This document shows positions 17,077 through 24,728 of a stretch of 49,917 nucleotides of DNA, in pieces. Source of the stretch: Bdellovibrionales bacterium (GTDB lineage Bacteria > Bdellovibrionota > UBA1018); assembly GCA_018266355.1 (NCBI GenBank), contig JAFEAP010000029.1, positions 859,137 through 909,053 of the forward strand, written 5' to 3'. The position numbers were made by a program, and so were the translations under genes. The notes beneath the pieces were generated by a model, which was given only the letters and a program-made list of their open reading frames with translations, did no database searches and had not been told where the DNA came from. Position 1 is the stretch's first letter; every line of letters starts with the position of its first letter.

Positions 17077-17718
17077 TCAAATCGGCGCGTCGGGCACGCC
17101 GGTGACCGCGAGCGTGCGGTCGAAGAAGCGGAACGAGTTCTTCGAGTCGTCGAGGAGTTTTCGGCCCGGACAAAGGATCGGTTCGTTCGGAAATTCTTCT
17201 TCGTCGCCCCGAAGGAGTTCGGGCCGGCACTTGTCGCGAATCTCGGCGAGGATCGCCTCGAACTTCTTCCGATCGCCTTCGTCGAGGAGCTCGAGTTCGG
17301 CGATCCCTTCCGGGACGTATTTATAGAAAGACGGTATTTCCGCGGACCATAAAATCGGAGGCGAACCGACCGGGCGTTCCTCGGGTTTCGCGTGAGAACG
17401 TTTCTTGTAGGCGACCGACGCGTTCAGGTCGACCGTTTCGCCGAACTGGGTGTCGGCCCAAAAATAGAGGCTTCCGTTCCAACATCCGGCCCACTGGATC
17501 GCGTGGTTCTCGAGGACTTCGATCCATGCCGCTTCGCCGTACATCACGCGGGCTTGGATCCCGTGCTGCTTCAAAGCTTCGACCGTCGCGGCGGCGACCA
17601 TGAGGGGGAAGTCCGAGCGATCGAACGCGATCCGATCGACGACTTTCGTGACGATCCGGCTGACGTTCGCGATCACCGGAAGGGGAGTGGAAACGAGTGC
17701 GCCCGTAGTCTCGCTCAT
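17077..17718 (-). CDS. Conserved-looking protein of unknown function
   Basis: A 213-residue soluble protein without signal or membrane segments. I do not recognise it with confidence. Residues 35-105 (MVAAATVEALKQHGIQARVM, then GCWNGSLYFWADTQFGETVD) have the helix-then-strand rhythm of the transglutaminase/papain-like core. No cysteine sits at the start of the helix where the nucleophile should be, so any such domain would be inactive. The C-terminal 60 residues are charged. It is the last gene of an operon with the DUF423 gene (three bases between) and the long aromatic hydroxylase. Confidence 0.6.
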   Translation of the reverse strand: MSETTGALVSTPLPVIANVSRIVTKVVDRIAFDRSDFPLMVAAATVEALKQHGIQARVMYGEAAWIEVLENHAIQWAGCWNGSLYFWADTQFGETVDLNASVAYKKRSHAKPEERPVGSPPILWSAEIPSFYKYVPEGIAELELLDEGDRKKFEAILAEIRDKCRPELLRGDEEEFPNEPILCPGRKLLDDSKNSFRFFDRTLAVTGVPDAPI

Positions 17719-17721
17719 CGT

Positions 17722-18126
17722 CTAGTTCCCCGACTGGGCGAGGGCGTAGCCGGCGCGCGCGACGAGGCCCCACCCGACGAGGAAGGCGACGCCGCCGAGC
17801 GGAGTGACCGCGCCGAGGACCTTCACTCCGGATAGGGCGAGCGCGTAGAGGCTGCCCGAGAAGAGGAGGATCCCCACGGCGAAGCACCATCCGATCGCGT
17901 TCACCGCGCCGAGGCTCATCCCCGTCGGGGTGGGCAGGCCCGCGTACGCGATACCGAAGGCGAAAAGGGCGAGGGCGTGGATGAGGTGGTAGTGCACGGC
18001 GGTCTGCCACACGCCTTTTTCGTAATCCCCGAAACGTTCGGAGAGCGCATGCGCGCCGAAGGCGCCGAGCGCGACGCCGAGGAAGGCGAGGATTCCCGCG
18101 AGCATGATCCAGTGGCCGGCTTTCAT
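17722..18126 (-). CDS. DUF423 (YgdD-type) small membrane protein
   Basis: A 134-residue protein with four hydrophobic segments (about 5-25, 45-65, 70-92 and 95-125). The sequence LGVALGAFGAHAL, then TAVHYHLIHALALFAFGI and FSGSLYALALSGVKVLGAVT, is characteristic of the DUF423/YgdD family of inner-membrane proteins, whose role is not established. The ATG overlaps the stop of the upstream hydroxylase gene (TCAT on the plus strand), so it is translationally coupled. Longer in-frame starts upstream would lie inside the hydroxylase gene and are rejected. Confidence 0.88.
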   Translation of the reverse strand: MKAGHWIMLAGILAFLGVALGAFGAHALSERFGDYEKGVWQTAVHYHLIHALALFAFGIAYAGLPTPTGMSLGAVNAIGWCFAVGILLFSGSLYALALSGVKVLGAVTPLGGVAFLVGWGLVARAGYALAQSGN

Positions 18127-19886
18127 GAGGATCCCCTTTCGAGAAGCGCGAGTCCGCGAGCGATCATTTCGTCGCGGTCGCGCGAGAGTTTCCGGATCTC
18201 GGAGAGCCGCGCTCGGAGCGACCGTTCGAGTTCGACGGAGGCCGGCGGGGGGTTCGCCCTTCCGGCGAGCAATTCGAGGACTTCGAGTCGGGCGAGCCAG
18301 TCGTCGGGATATTTCCGGTCGAGCGCGGCCGCGCAGTCGGCGAGATCGCGCACGAGACCGTCGGCGCCGATCGCCGGAGATTCGCGGAGTATCCGAATTC
18401 GCGCGTAAAGATCGTTCAGTTCGCGATTCTCGGGCGTGAGGTTCGATTTCGGGTTCATCGGCGACTGCCGGAAGCCGCCGGTTTGGGCGACGTACGCTTT
18501 CCGGTCGGCGGCGCCGCCGAAAACCGAGACGACGCCTTCGCCGCAGGCGAGGTCGAACGTTCCCCATTCCGGCCTGAAGAGGATGTCCGTGCCGTGGGTG
18601 ACGGTGCAGTCGGCGAACGAAAGGATCACGAGGCGGGAATCCTGGCGGACCTTGCCCGTGATTTTTCCGACCACGCGGACGCCCGACGCGAATTCGAGGA
18701 CGGTCATTCCGCCGGTATCGAGCTTCGCGAGTTCGCTATCCGTGAGGAACGCGGGAGACTTGTCCATGCCGCGGAGTTTTCCGATCACGGTCGAGAAGCC
18801 CTCGCGGTGGTAGGTCGGTCCCTGGTTCGGGAGCTCGCGATCGCCGTACGCGAGCTGGGTCGGCCCGGAGAGGCGAATCGCGGCGAGTTTTCCGTCGGCC
18901 TCGCGGAAAGAATCGACGACGCCCGAGAACTGGATGCCGCTGTCGAGGACGACGGTACAAACCGTGCGCGCCTGGACCGCTTTTTCCACCGCGGTCTTTC
19001 CGCCCGTGCGGAACGCCATGCCTTCGGAGAATTCTCGGAGCACCTTCGTGAGGTGGTGAAAATCCTTCGCGACGAAGAGTTGGGGCTGCGGCTTCGTGAT
19101 GTCGTACGCCGTGTTCACGCAATCGAGGGTGAGCGACTGCCGCGCGACGTCCGGTCCTAGACAGTGATAGCTCTCGCCCAGGCTCGAAAGCAGTCCCGCG
19201 CCGTAGATCTTCGGATCGGAAAGCGATCCGACGAGGCCGTATTCGACCGTCCACCAGTTCATGCGCGCCATATAGGTCGCTTCGGACGCGAACGTTACCG
19301 CGGCGACGGCCGCGTCGAGCTGCGATTGGGCGCGCGCGATATCGGATTCCGTCGACTTCGGATCTTCCTTCACGATCGAGAGGTTCCGGACGGCCTCGTA
19401 CACGCCCATGTCTTGGTAGGAGAAGATCGCTTTGCGGGAGATTTCGCCGTAAGCGCGGAGGTAGGCCGAGTATTCCGGGTCGGCGATGATCGGCGCGTGG
19501 CCGGCGGCCTCGTGGACGATGTCCGGCGCGGGCGTGTAGGCGAGGTGTTCGATCGTGCGCATCTCGCAGGCGATCGGAAGGATCCCGAGCGACTGGAATT
19601 CCATGAACACCGCCGGCGGGATGAACCCGCTCACCGGAACCGCGCGCCATCCGAAGCGCCGGAGCTTTTCGTCCATTTCCGAGACGAGCGGGATCCGTTC
19701 GGACGAGATCCCCGTTTCCTCGAGGCCGGCGAGGTACTTCGGGTGCGCGTGCTTCGCGAAGAAGTCCCGGGAGGCGCGAAGGATGAACCGCCAGCTCGCG
19801 TGATCCATCGACGTATAGAGGGACGCGTCTTGGTTCGCGATGAACGGTTTCAGGTAATCCGGGACGAAATCCGGGGCCGACGTCAT
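18123..19886 (-). CDS. Long-form aromatic amino acid (phenylalanine 4-) hydroxylase
   Basis: A 587-residue protein. Residues 1 to about 320 form the pterin-dependent hydroxylase fold with the iron site HEAAGH (His125, His130) and Glu215 in WWTVEYGLVGS. This core converts Phe to Tyr (or Tyr/Trp analogues) with tetrahydropterin and O2. The C-terminal ~265 residues are an extension with strand-rich repeats (VCTVVLDSGIQFSGVVDSF, then MTVLEFASGVRVVGKITGKV) and a helical, Arg/Glu-rich tail. It is absent from the short PhhA encoded nearby, but long forms are known in other bacteria. The gene heads a coupled operon with DUF423 and an unknown protein. Confidence 0.88.
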   Translation of the reverse strand: MTSAPDFVPDYLKPFIANQDASLYTSMDHASWRFILRASRDFFAKHAHPKYLAGLEETGISSERIPLVSEMDEKLRRFGWRAVPVSGFIPPAVFMEFQSLGILPIACEMRTIEHLAYTPAPDIVHEAAGHAPIIADPEYSAYLRAYGEISRKAIFSYQDMGVYEAVRNLSIVKEDPKSTESDIARAQSQLDAAVAAVTFASEATYMARMNWWTVEYGLVGSLSDPKIYGAGLLSSLGESYHCLGPDVARQSLTLDCVNTAYDITKPQPQLFVAKDFHHLTKVLREFSEGMAFRTGGKTAVEKAVQARTVCTVVLDSGIQFSGVVDSFREADGKLAAIRLSGPTQLAYGDRELPNQGPTYHREGFSTVIGKLRGMDKSPAFLTDSELAKLDTGGMTVLEFASGVRVVGKITGKVRQDSRLVILSFADCTVTHGTDILFRPEWGTFDLACGEGVVSVFGGAADRKAYVAQTGGFRQSPMNPKSNLTPENRELNDLYARIRILRESPAIGADGLVRDLADCAAALDRKYPDDWLARLEVLELLAGRANPPPASVELERSLRARLSEIRKLSRDRDEMIARGLALLERGSS

Positions 19887-19923
19887 TTACCCCCACATAT
19901 GCCACATCTCCCCGCGGATGACA

Positions 19924-19937
19924 TATGATAGAGGAAG
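19924..19937 (+). promoter_or_regulatory. -10 and ribosome binding site of small membrane protein gene
   Basis: TATGAT (19924-19929) is a good -10 hexamer and GAGGAAG (19931-19937) is a strong ribosome binding site. The heptamer ACATATG occurs twice here (19895-19901 and 19921-19927), between two divergent genes. No strong -35 is seen. If this -10 is used, transcription starts near the ribosome binding site. Confidence 0.35.
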
Positions 19938-19940
19938 TGT

Positions 19941-20105
19941 ATGGATCAAAACCGCGGCGCCTCCGCGAATCGTGAAAAAGAATGGTCGGGTCCCTGGTGG
20001 AAACACCCCTACATCGCCTACCTCATCGGCGTGCTGACGCTTTTCGCCTTCTTGGGCTTCATGGCGTACCTCGCGATCGAAAACGAATGGATTCCCAAGC
20101 GCTAA
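19941..20105 (+). CDS. 54-residue single-pass membrane protein
   Basis: A short gene with ATG at 19941 and TAA at 20103-20105. The N-terminal 20 residues are charged and aromatic (EKEWSGPWWKHP). They are followed by one membrane helix (YIAYLIGVLTLFAFLGFMAYL) at about residues 24-44 and the tail ENEWIPKR. GAGGAAG sits 3 bases before the ATG. It is divergent from the aromatic hydroxylase and directly precedes tRNA-Asn. No family is recognised. Codon use and the good ribosome binding site argue that it is real. Confidence 0.7.
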   Translation: MDQNRGASANREKEWSGPWWKHPYIAYLIGVLTLFAFLGFMAYLAIENEWIPKR

Positions 20106-20120
20106 CGCGTCGCGTGAAGG

Positions 20121-20149
20121 TAGACAAACCTGACCGCCTCGTTTAGTTT
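20121..20149 (+). promoter_or_regulatory. Promoter of tRNA-Asn
   Basis: TAGACA (20121-20126), 17-base spacer, TAGTTT (20144-20149). The predicted start is about 6 bases before the tRNA. Confidence 0.55.
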
Positions 20150-20161
20150 CGAAAAATCCGT

Positions 20162-20236
20162 TGGCCAGTAGCTCAGTGGTAGAGCAATCGGCTGTTAACC
20201 GATTGGTCGTAGGTTCAAGTCCTACCTGGCCAGCCA
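20162..20236 (+). tRNA. tRNA-Asn (GTT)
   Basis: Complete cloverleaf: acceptor TGGCCAG/CTGGCCA, D-arm GCTC/GAGC, anticodon stem ATCGG/CCGAT around CTGTTAA (anticodon GTT), T-arm GTAGG/CCTAC around TTCAAGT, encoded CCA at 20234-20236. Confidence 0.97.
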
Positions 20237-20243
20237 TTAAAGT

Positions 20244-20279
20244 AAAAAAGGCGCCGCACTTTCGTGCGGCGCCTTTTTT
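20244..20279 (+). terminator. Strong, bidirectional Rho-independent terminator
   Basis: Six A, a perfect 10-base-pair GC stem (GGCGCCGCAC, loop TTTC, GTGCGGCGCC), then six T. It ends tRNA-Asn transcription on the plus strand and the fatty acid hydroxylase operon on the minus strand. Confidence 0.95.
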
Positions 20280-20297
20280 CGTAACTCCCTTTTTCGC

Positions 20298-20894
20298 TCA
20301 TCCGGTTCCGAAAATCCTATCCCAGAACGGCGAGCTCACCCCGAACCCTCGGCCGTCGTCCACGAAGTGATGGATCATGTGGCTGCGTTTTTGGGCGGGG
20401 AACCATGCCGCGAACCGGTCCGAGAAATGTGCGCCGAAGTGGGAGTAGTCGTAAACGAGATAGCCGGTCAGGAAGCCCGCGAAGAAACCGGGAAAGATCG
20501 CCGGACCCAGCATCGCGCGAAAAAAAAGCGCGAACGCGGCCGCGAAGGGGATCGCCGCGGCCGGCGGCATGAGGAGACGGTCGGGATCGTTCGGGAATTC
20601 GTGATGGACGCCGTGAAGCAGATAGACGAACCGTCGGCCGAGGGATGCCTCCGTTCGCCAATGGAAAAGTTCGCGATGGAGCGCGTACTCGACGAAGGTC
20701 CAAACCACGAATCCGGCGGCGAATATGGCCGACCCTTCGACGAGGTCGAAACCGGCGGCGAGGTGGGATCGGAGGGCGAACGCGACGATCGGTCCCCAGA
20801 ACGCGATGGGAAACCAAGGACGTACGCGGCTTAGCCGCTCGAGGACCGGGTTTTCGAAAAGGCGGGGACTCGTGGAATTCGACGACGGCGACAT
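20298..20894 (-). CDS. Fatty acid hydroxylase / sterol desaturase-superfamily membrane protein
   Basis: A 198-residue membrane enzyme with three or four hydrophobic segments and the diiron histidine clusters of the superfamily: HRELFH (about 75), HGVHHEFPND (about 94), YSHFGAH and MIHHF. Its size and HGVHHEFPND fit FA2H-like fatty acid hydroxylases, which act on lipid acyl chains. The start is fixed by GGAGG four bases before the ATG, although it lies 64 bases inside the end of the phhA gene, an unusually long overlap. It is the last gene of the homogentisate operon, and its link to aromatic metabolism is unclear. Confidence 0.87.
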   Translation of the reverse strand: MSPSSNSTSPRLFENPVLERLSRVRPWFPIAFWGPIVAFALRSHLAAGFDLVEGSAIFAAGFVVWTFVEYALHRELFHWRTEASLGRRFVYLLHGVHHEFPNDPDRLLMPPAAAIPFAAAFALFFRAMLGPAIFPGFFAGFLTGYLVYDYSHFGAHFSDRFAAWFPAQKRSHMIHHFVDDGRGFGVSSPFWDRIFGTG

Positions 20895-21604
20895 GGAACC
20901 TCCGTGGATTCGAACCTCGCGGCGAGTTCCCGGGGAATCCGGTAAAGTTCGTCGAGCGAGGAAAACGCGAACAGCGAGGACTGCATCCGATCGATATGGA
21001 AAGAACGTCGACGGACGCGGTCGAGTAGGAAAGGAAAGACCCGGGCCGAACCGTCGAGAGCGTGAACGGTTTCCTTCGTCGACGAGGCGAGCCCGGCGCC
21101 GAGGATTCGCAACCCCTCCGGAGTGCGAATCAGACCGAACTCGGCCGAGTACCAGTAAACCCGATCGAACTCGAGCAAGCGCTTAGGATCGTGCCGATGA
21201 TCGAGCGCCTGTCGGCCGAACTCCCGGGTGAACTCCGCGTATTCGGGATCGGCAAGGAAAGGGAGGTGGCCGAAGAGGTCGTGGAAGACGTCCGGGGCGG
21301 GCGTATATCCGAGATCGCGCGCGTCGCGGATGAAGGCACCGATAGGGAACTCACCATCCGCGAGCATCGCGAAAAACTCGATCGGGCTTTCGAATCCCTC
21401 CACGTACCTCCCGCAAAAGCCGGTACGATCGACCAAACGACGATTCACCTCGGCTAGCTCCGGGATCCGATCGGATCCGATCCCGAGCGCTTCAAGTCCG
21501 CGAGCGAAAAGAGGGTGGATCGATCGCGCGATCGCCTCTCGCTGGGCCGCGTAGAGCGCTCGCCAGGTCGCGTGATCGAGTTCGAGGAATCGGGGCTTGG
21601 TCAC
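20831..21604 (-). CDS. phhA: Phenylalanine 4-hydroxylase, short form
   Basis: A 257-residue pterin-dependent hydroxylase of the usual bacterial length. Iron ligands are His108 and His113 (HDLFGH) and Glu155 (YWYSAEFGLI), with DLGYTPAPDVFHD ahead of them. It oxidises phenylalanine to tyrosine. It starts with GTG, overlapping the hpd stop (GTGA), and its 3' end overlaps the fatty acid hydroxylase by 64 bases. It supplies tyrosine to the hpd-hmgA route encoded upstream in the same operon. The window also holds a second, 587-residue hydroxylase. Confidence 0.93.
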   Translation of the reverse strand: MTKPRFLELDHATWRALYAAQREAIARSIHPLFARGLEALGIGSDRIPELAEVNRRLVDRTGFCGRYVEGFESPIEFFAMLADGEFPIGAFIRDARDLGYTPAPDVFHDLFGHLPFLADPEYAEFTREFGRQALDHRHDPKRLLEFDRVYWYSAEFGLIRTPEGLRILGAGLASSTKETVHALDGSARVFPFLLDRVRRRSFHIDRMQSSLFAFSSLDELYRIPRELAARFESTEVPCRRRRIPRVPAFSKTRSSSG

Positions 21605-22659
21605 GCGCCCTCCCGGAACACGCCGCGCTTCTCCTGGTCGCGTTCGATCGAACGGAAGAGCGCGCCGAAATTCCCCTCTCCGAAGGAAAGGTGGTTTTTC
21701 CGTTGGATGATCTCGATGAAGATAGGGCCGATGAGGTTTTTCGTGAAGACCTGGAGGAGGTAACCTTCGGCATCTCCGTCGACGAGGATCTTATGGTTCC
21801 TTAGCGCGGTGTGGTTCTCGGTCACGCCGGGGACGCGATCGAAGACCGTATCATAGTAGTCGGCGTCGATGTCGAGGGTCTCGATCGACGTTCCTTCGAG
21901 CGAACGGACCGAAGAGAGGATGTCGTCGGTGAGGAACGCCAGGTGTTGGATCCCGGGGCCCTTGTATTCGCGGAGGTATTCGTTGATCTGCGATCGGGCT
22001 TCGCTCGCCTCGTTGATCGGGATGCAAAACGTACCGCACGGCGAACGGAGCGCGAACGACTGGAGTCCCGTTTTGGCCCCCCGAATGTCGAAATAGCGGA
22101 CCTCGGTGAAGCCGAAGATTCGGTGGTAGAATTCCGCCCACACCCCGAGCTGCCCGAATTCGACGTTGTTCGTGAGGTGATCGATCGCGACGAATCCTTT
22201 CGATACGACCGGCGTGGCGTCGAGAACGGGTTCGAATCCGAGCTTCGCGAAAAAATTCGGGCTGGCGCCGTCTTCGACGAGGAAGATCAGGCTTTCCCCG
22301 ATCCCTTTCACCGCGGGCAGCGACTCGCCCGAGCGAGTACGGTATTCGGCCGAGACCGCGGATTCCGCTCCCCGGCGGAGCGCGGTTTCGAGCGCGTGAG
22401 TCTCGTCCGCGACCTTCCAACCCATCGCGCAGATCGAAGGACCGTGCAGTCGGGCGAATCGTCCGGCGAATCCTTGGTCCGCGCGATTCAAGAGGAGCCG
22501 AATATCGCCTTGGACGAAGAGATCGACTTTTCGAGCGGGATGGGTCATCGAGAGCGAAAAACCGAATTCTCGGAATAGACGTTCGAGTTTATCGGGGTCG
22601 GGGGACGCGAATTCGACGAACGCGATGCCGCGTAAGCCGACGGGATTTTCATGGATCAT
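21601..22659 (-). CDS. hpd: 4-hydroxyphenylpyruvate dioxygenase
   Basis: A 352-residue enzyme that converts 4-hydroxyphenylpyruvate to homogentisate. It has two VOC-type halves. The C-terminal half carries the Fe(II) ligands: His in FVAIDHLTNNV, His in GPGIQHLAFLTDDI and Glu in GPIFIEIIQRK. YLLQVFTKNLIGP and the closing EGNFGALFRSIERDQ are family signatures. The true start is the ATG preceded by GGAGGTAAA, not the much longer upstream frame. The ATG overlaps the hmgA stop (ATGA), and the stop overlaps the phhA GTG, so the operon is tightly coupled. Confidence 0.96.
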   Translation of the reverse strand: MIHENPVGLRGIAFVEFASPDPDKLERLFREFGFSLSMTHPARKVDLFVQGDIRLLLNRADQGFAGRFARLHGPSICAMGWKVADETHALETALRRGAESAVSAEYRTRSGESLPAVKGIGESLIFLVEDGASPNFFAKLGFEPVLDATPVVSKGFVAIDHLTNNVEFGQLGVWAEFYHRIFGFTEVRYFDIRGAKTGLQSFALRSPCGTFCIPINEASEARSQINEYLREYKGPGIQHLAFLTDDILSSVRSLEGTSIETLDIDADYYDTVFDRVPGVTENHTALRNHKILVDGDAEGYLLQVFTKNLIGPIFIEIIQRKNHLSFGEGNFGALFRSIERDQEKRGVFREGA

Positions 22660-23756
22660 TTTACCTCCGGATTTCGCCAGCTTCGCCAGTAGTCCTGGAC
22701 TTCGATTCCGTTCGCGGCCGCCGCGTGGCGAAGCGGCCGGCGGGTGTCGATCATCACGGCGATCTCGTTCGTTCGGGAGACGCCCTCGGTACGGGCGATC
22801 GCGCCCGGCTGGGGACCGTGATGGATGCCTTGGGGGTGGAAAGTGAGCATTCCCGGGCGGATGCCCGTCCGGCTGAAGAAGTCGCCCGCGTGGTAGAAGA
22901 GGACTTCGTCGTAGTCGATGTTCGAATGGTAGAACGGCACGCGCATCGCTCGCGGATCCCCGTTTTCGAGCGGACGAGGCAGGAAAGTGCAAACGACGAA
23001 CCCGTTCGCGACGAACGTCGTATGGGCTGACGGAGGGAGATGGTACTGGTCGCTCAGTACCGGCCGGATGTCCCGAACGTTCAGTTGCCAAACCGTCAGC
23101 GTGCCTTTCCAGCCGACGACGTCGAGCGGACAATACGGATAAGTCACTCGGGTCAGCTCTCCGGCCCGACGGATTCGGAGCTCCCGAGGCGCGTCCGCGG
23201 AAGGTGCCGCGGGTTCGGGCACGCGGATAACGGCGGGATCGAAAAGGGCGTGCTGACCGAGCATGCCCTTTTCGGGGAGACGATATTCGGAGAAGGCGAG
23301 CGTTTCGAGCAGGACCGTCGCCCTCTCGGGAACGAAGCGGTGGGCAGTCCCGCGAGGGACGACGAGATAGTCCCCCGGGGCGTACTGGAGAGGCCCGAAA
23401 TCGGTTTCGAGGCATCCGTCCCCTTTATGGACGAAATAGAGCTCGTCGCCGTCGGCGTTCCGGTAATAGTAAGGCGCGGGACGGTCCATAACGACGAACG
23501 CGATCTCGACGTCTCCGTTTTCGAGGATGATCTCCCGGCGCGGTCCTCCCTCTCCGGAAGCGAAGAGGGGATTCGCGTCGAAAGCGCGGGGCCGGAGGTC
23601 GCCCTGGATCGCGGTCCATCCCACCGGCGCATGCCGGCGATAGAGGTGGGCGTAACGTCCGAAAAAACCCTCCCGAGCGTATTCCTCTTCGAAGGTTCCC
23701 TCCGGCACTCCGACATGGGCTTGGACGGCGACCCGTCCTTTTACGTAAGGGATCAT
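22656..23756 (-). CDS. hmgA: Homogentisate 1,2-dioxygenase
   Basis: A 366-residue cupin-fold enzyme opening the homogentisate ring to maleylacetoacetate. The iron site is visible in FYHSNIDYDEVLFYHAGDF (His and Glu) and TFHPQGIHHGPQPG (His), with DGCLETDFGPLQYAPGDYLV typical of the N-terminal barrel. It is shorter than the ~430-residue proteobacterial type and resembles the compact forms. The first gene of the operon, it starts at an ATG with AGGA just before it. The next two pathway genes (maleylacetoacetate isomerase, fumarylacetoacetase) are not in the window. Confidence 0.93.
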   Translation of the reverse strand: MIPYVKGRVAVQAHVGVPEGTFEEEYAREGFFGRYAHLYRRHAPVGWTAIQGDLRPRAFDANPLFASGEGGPRREIILENGDVEIAFVVMDRPAPYYYRNADGDELYFVHKGDGCLETDFGPLQYAPGDYLVVPRGTAHRFVPERATVLLETLAFSEYRLPEKGMLGQHALFDPAVIRVPEPAAPSADAPRELRIRRAGELTRVTYPYCPLDVVGWKGTLTVWQLNVRDIRPVLSDQYHLPPSAHTTFVANGFVVCTFLPRPLENGDPRAMRVPFYHSNIDYDEVLFYHAGDFFSRTGIRPGMLTFHPQGIHHGPQPGAIARTEGVSRTNEIAVMIDTRRPLRHAAAANGIEVQDYWRSWRNPEVK

Positions 23757-23872
23757 ATTCCTGGCCAAAGCAGAAAGGATGCCCGCCGAAAGGCCGTAAA
23801 TCCGATCTGGTGGCTCCTCGCGACGGCGGGCGGGTTGAATTCGCACTTCGACGGGCTGAAATGTCCCGGGAT

Positions 23873-23900
23873 TTGACAAGCGGGAGCCGCTCGTTATGCT
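23873..23900 (+). promoter_or_regulatory. Sigma70 promoter of HAD gene, short or no leader
   Basis: TTGACA (23873-23878), 16-base spacer, TATGCT (23895-23900). The ATG is at 23910, so the leader would be about 0-3 bases. No ribosome binding site is present. Confidence 0.65.
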
Positions 23901-23909
23901 TTTCGCGGG

Positions 23910-24668
23910 ATGTGGAATTCTCGGGGCCTCTTCGCGTTCACCTTCTACGTCGGAGCGATCGTTTTCGCGCCGACCGCTTCCCGCGCGGCCTGCGAAAAGC
24001 CTTACGTTTTCTTCGATCTCGGAAACACCCTCGTCGACACGAAAACCCACGATTATAACCCGATGAGCCTCATGCCCGGCGCGGCCGCGTACGTCGAGAA
24101 GCTCCTCGCCGCCGGATACCCGCTCGGGCTGATCGTCGACGTGCCGGAGGAGTGGGGGCGGAACTACCCTCCGGGCGAACCCGTGAAAGACCTGAAAACC
24201 GCGAAGTGGCTCCGCACTCTCGACTTCATCAACGGGAAAGTCCCCGAGGACAAGACCTCGTGGGAGGGAAAGCCGTTCGACGCGAATCTCTTCGGCGAAT
24301 TCAAGGGTGAGGGCCGCGGCCGCGTATTCGTAGGCCGAGTGCTCCAGCCGATGAAGGACGCCCAGCGGAAGGACGGCGGCAGTCTCGTGCTTTTCGAGGA
24401 GGCGAAGAAAATCGCGGAGGCCGCGGGTTGCGACGCCCTCTATATTTCGGAAGCCGAGGATCAGCTGAAGTGGGCGAACGCGGCCGGCGTGCCTTCCTAC
24501 GGTGTCGGGCACGGCCTTGCCGGCGAAGTCTATTTACCCGAGAAGAAAATCGCGAAGTACGTCGCCGACGAGAAGAAACGGATCTGCGGAAGGACGGTGA
24601 ACCCGACCGCCGCGGCCCAGGTCTTCCCGATGCCGGATCCGAATCGCCGGCGTCCGCGCGGATTCTAG
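23910..24668 (+). CDS. Exported HAD-superfamily protein
   Basis: A 252-residue protein with an N-terminal signal (hydrophobic residues 8-27, cut near SRAA). HAD motif I reads VFFDLGNTLVDT, with Asn where most phosphatases have Asp (DxDGT), as in the DxGNT subgroup. A late EAEDQLKWANAAGVPSYGVG corresponds to motif IV and its surroundings. The C-terminal 40 residues are basic and Pro-rich (RRRPRGF). An exported HAD with this motif is less common; it may be a periplasmic phosphatase or an inactive relative. It is divergent from hmgA. Confidence 0.78.
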   Translation: MWNSRGLFAFTFYVGAIVFAPTASRAACEKPYVFFDLGNTLVDTKTHDYNPMSLMPGAAAYVEKLLAAGYPLGLIVDVPEEWGRNYPPGEPVKDLKTAKWLRTLDFINGKVPEDKTSWEGKPFDANLFGEFKGEGRGRVFVGRVLQPMKDAQRKDGGSLVLFEEAKKIAEAAGCDALYISEAEDQLKWANAAGVPSYGVGHGLAGEVYLPEKKIAKYVADEKKRICGRTVNPTAAAQVFPMPDPNRRRPRGF

Positions 24669-24675
24669 GACGAAA

Positions 24676-24705
24676 CGGCGGCCTTCCCGCGAAGGAAGAC
24701 CGCCG
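24676..24705. terminator. Hairpin between convergent genes
   Basis: CGGCGG-C-CTTCC, loop CGCGAA, GGAAG-A-CCGCCG: eleven pairs with one mismatch, between two convergent stops. The minus-strand side is followed by TTTCGT. It lacks a long T-run, so termination strength is uncertain. Confidence 0.5.
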
Positions 24706-24728
24706 CGCGACGGGAGTGAGGCGTCGTC

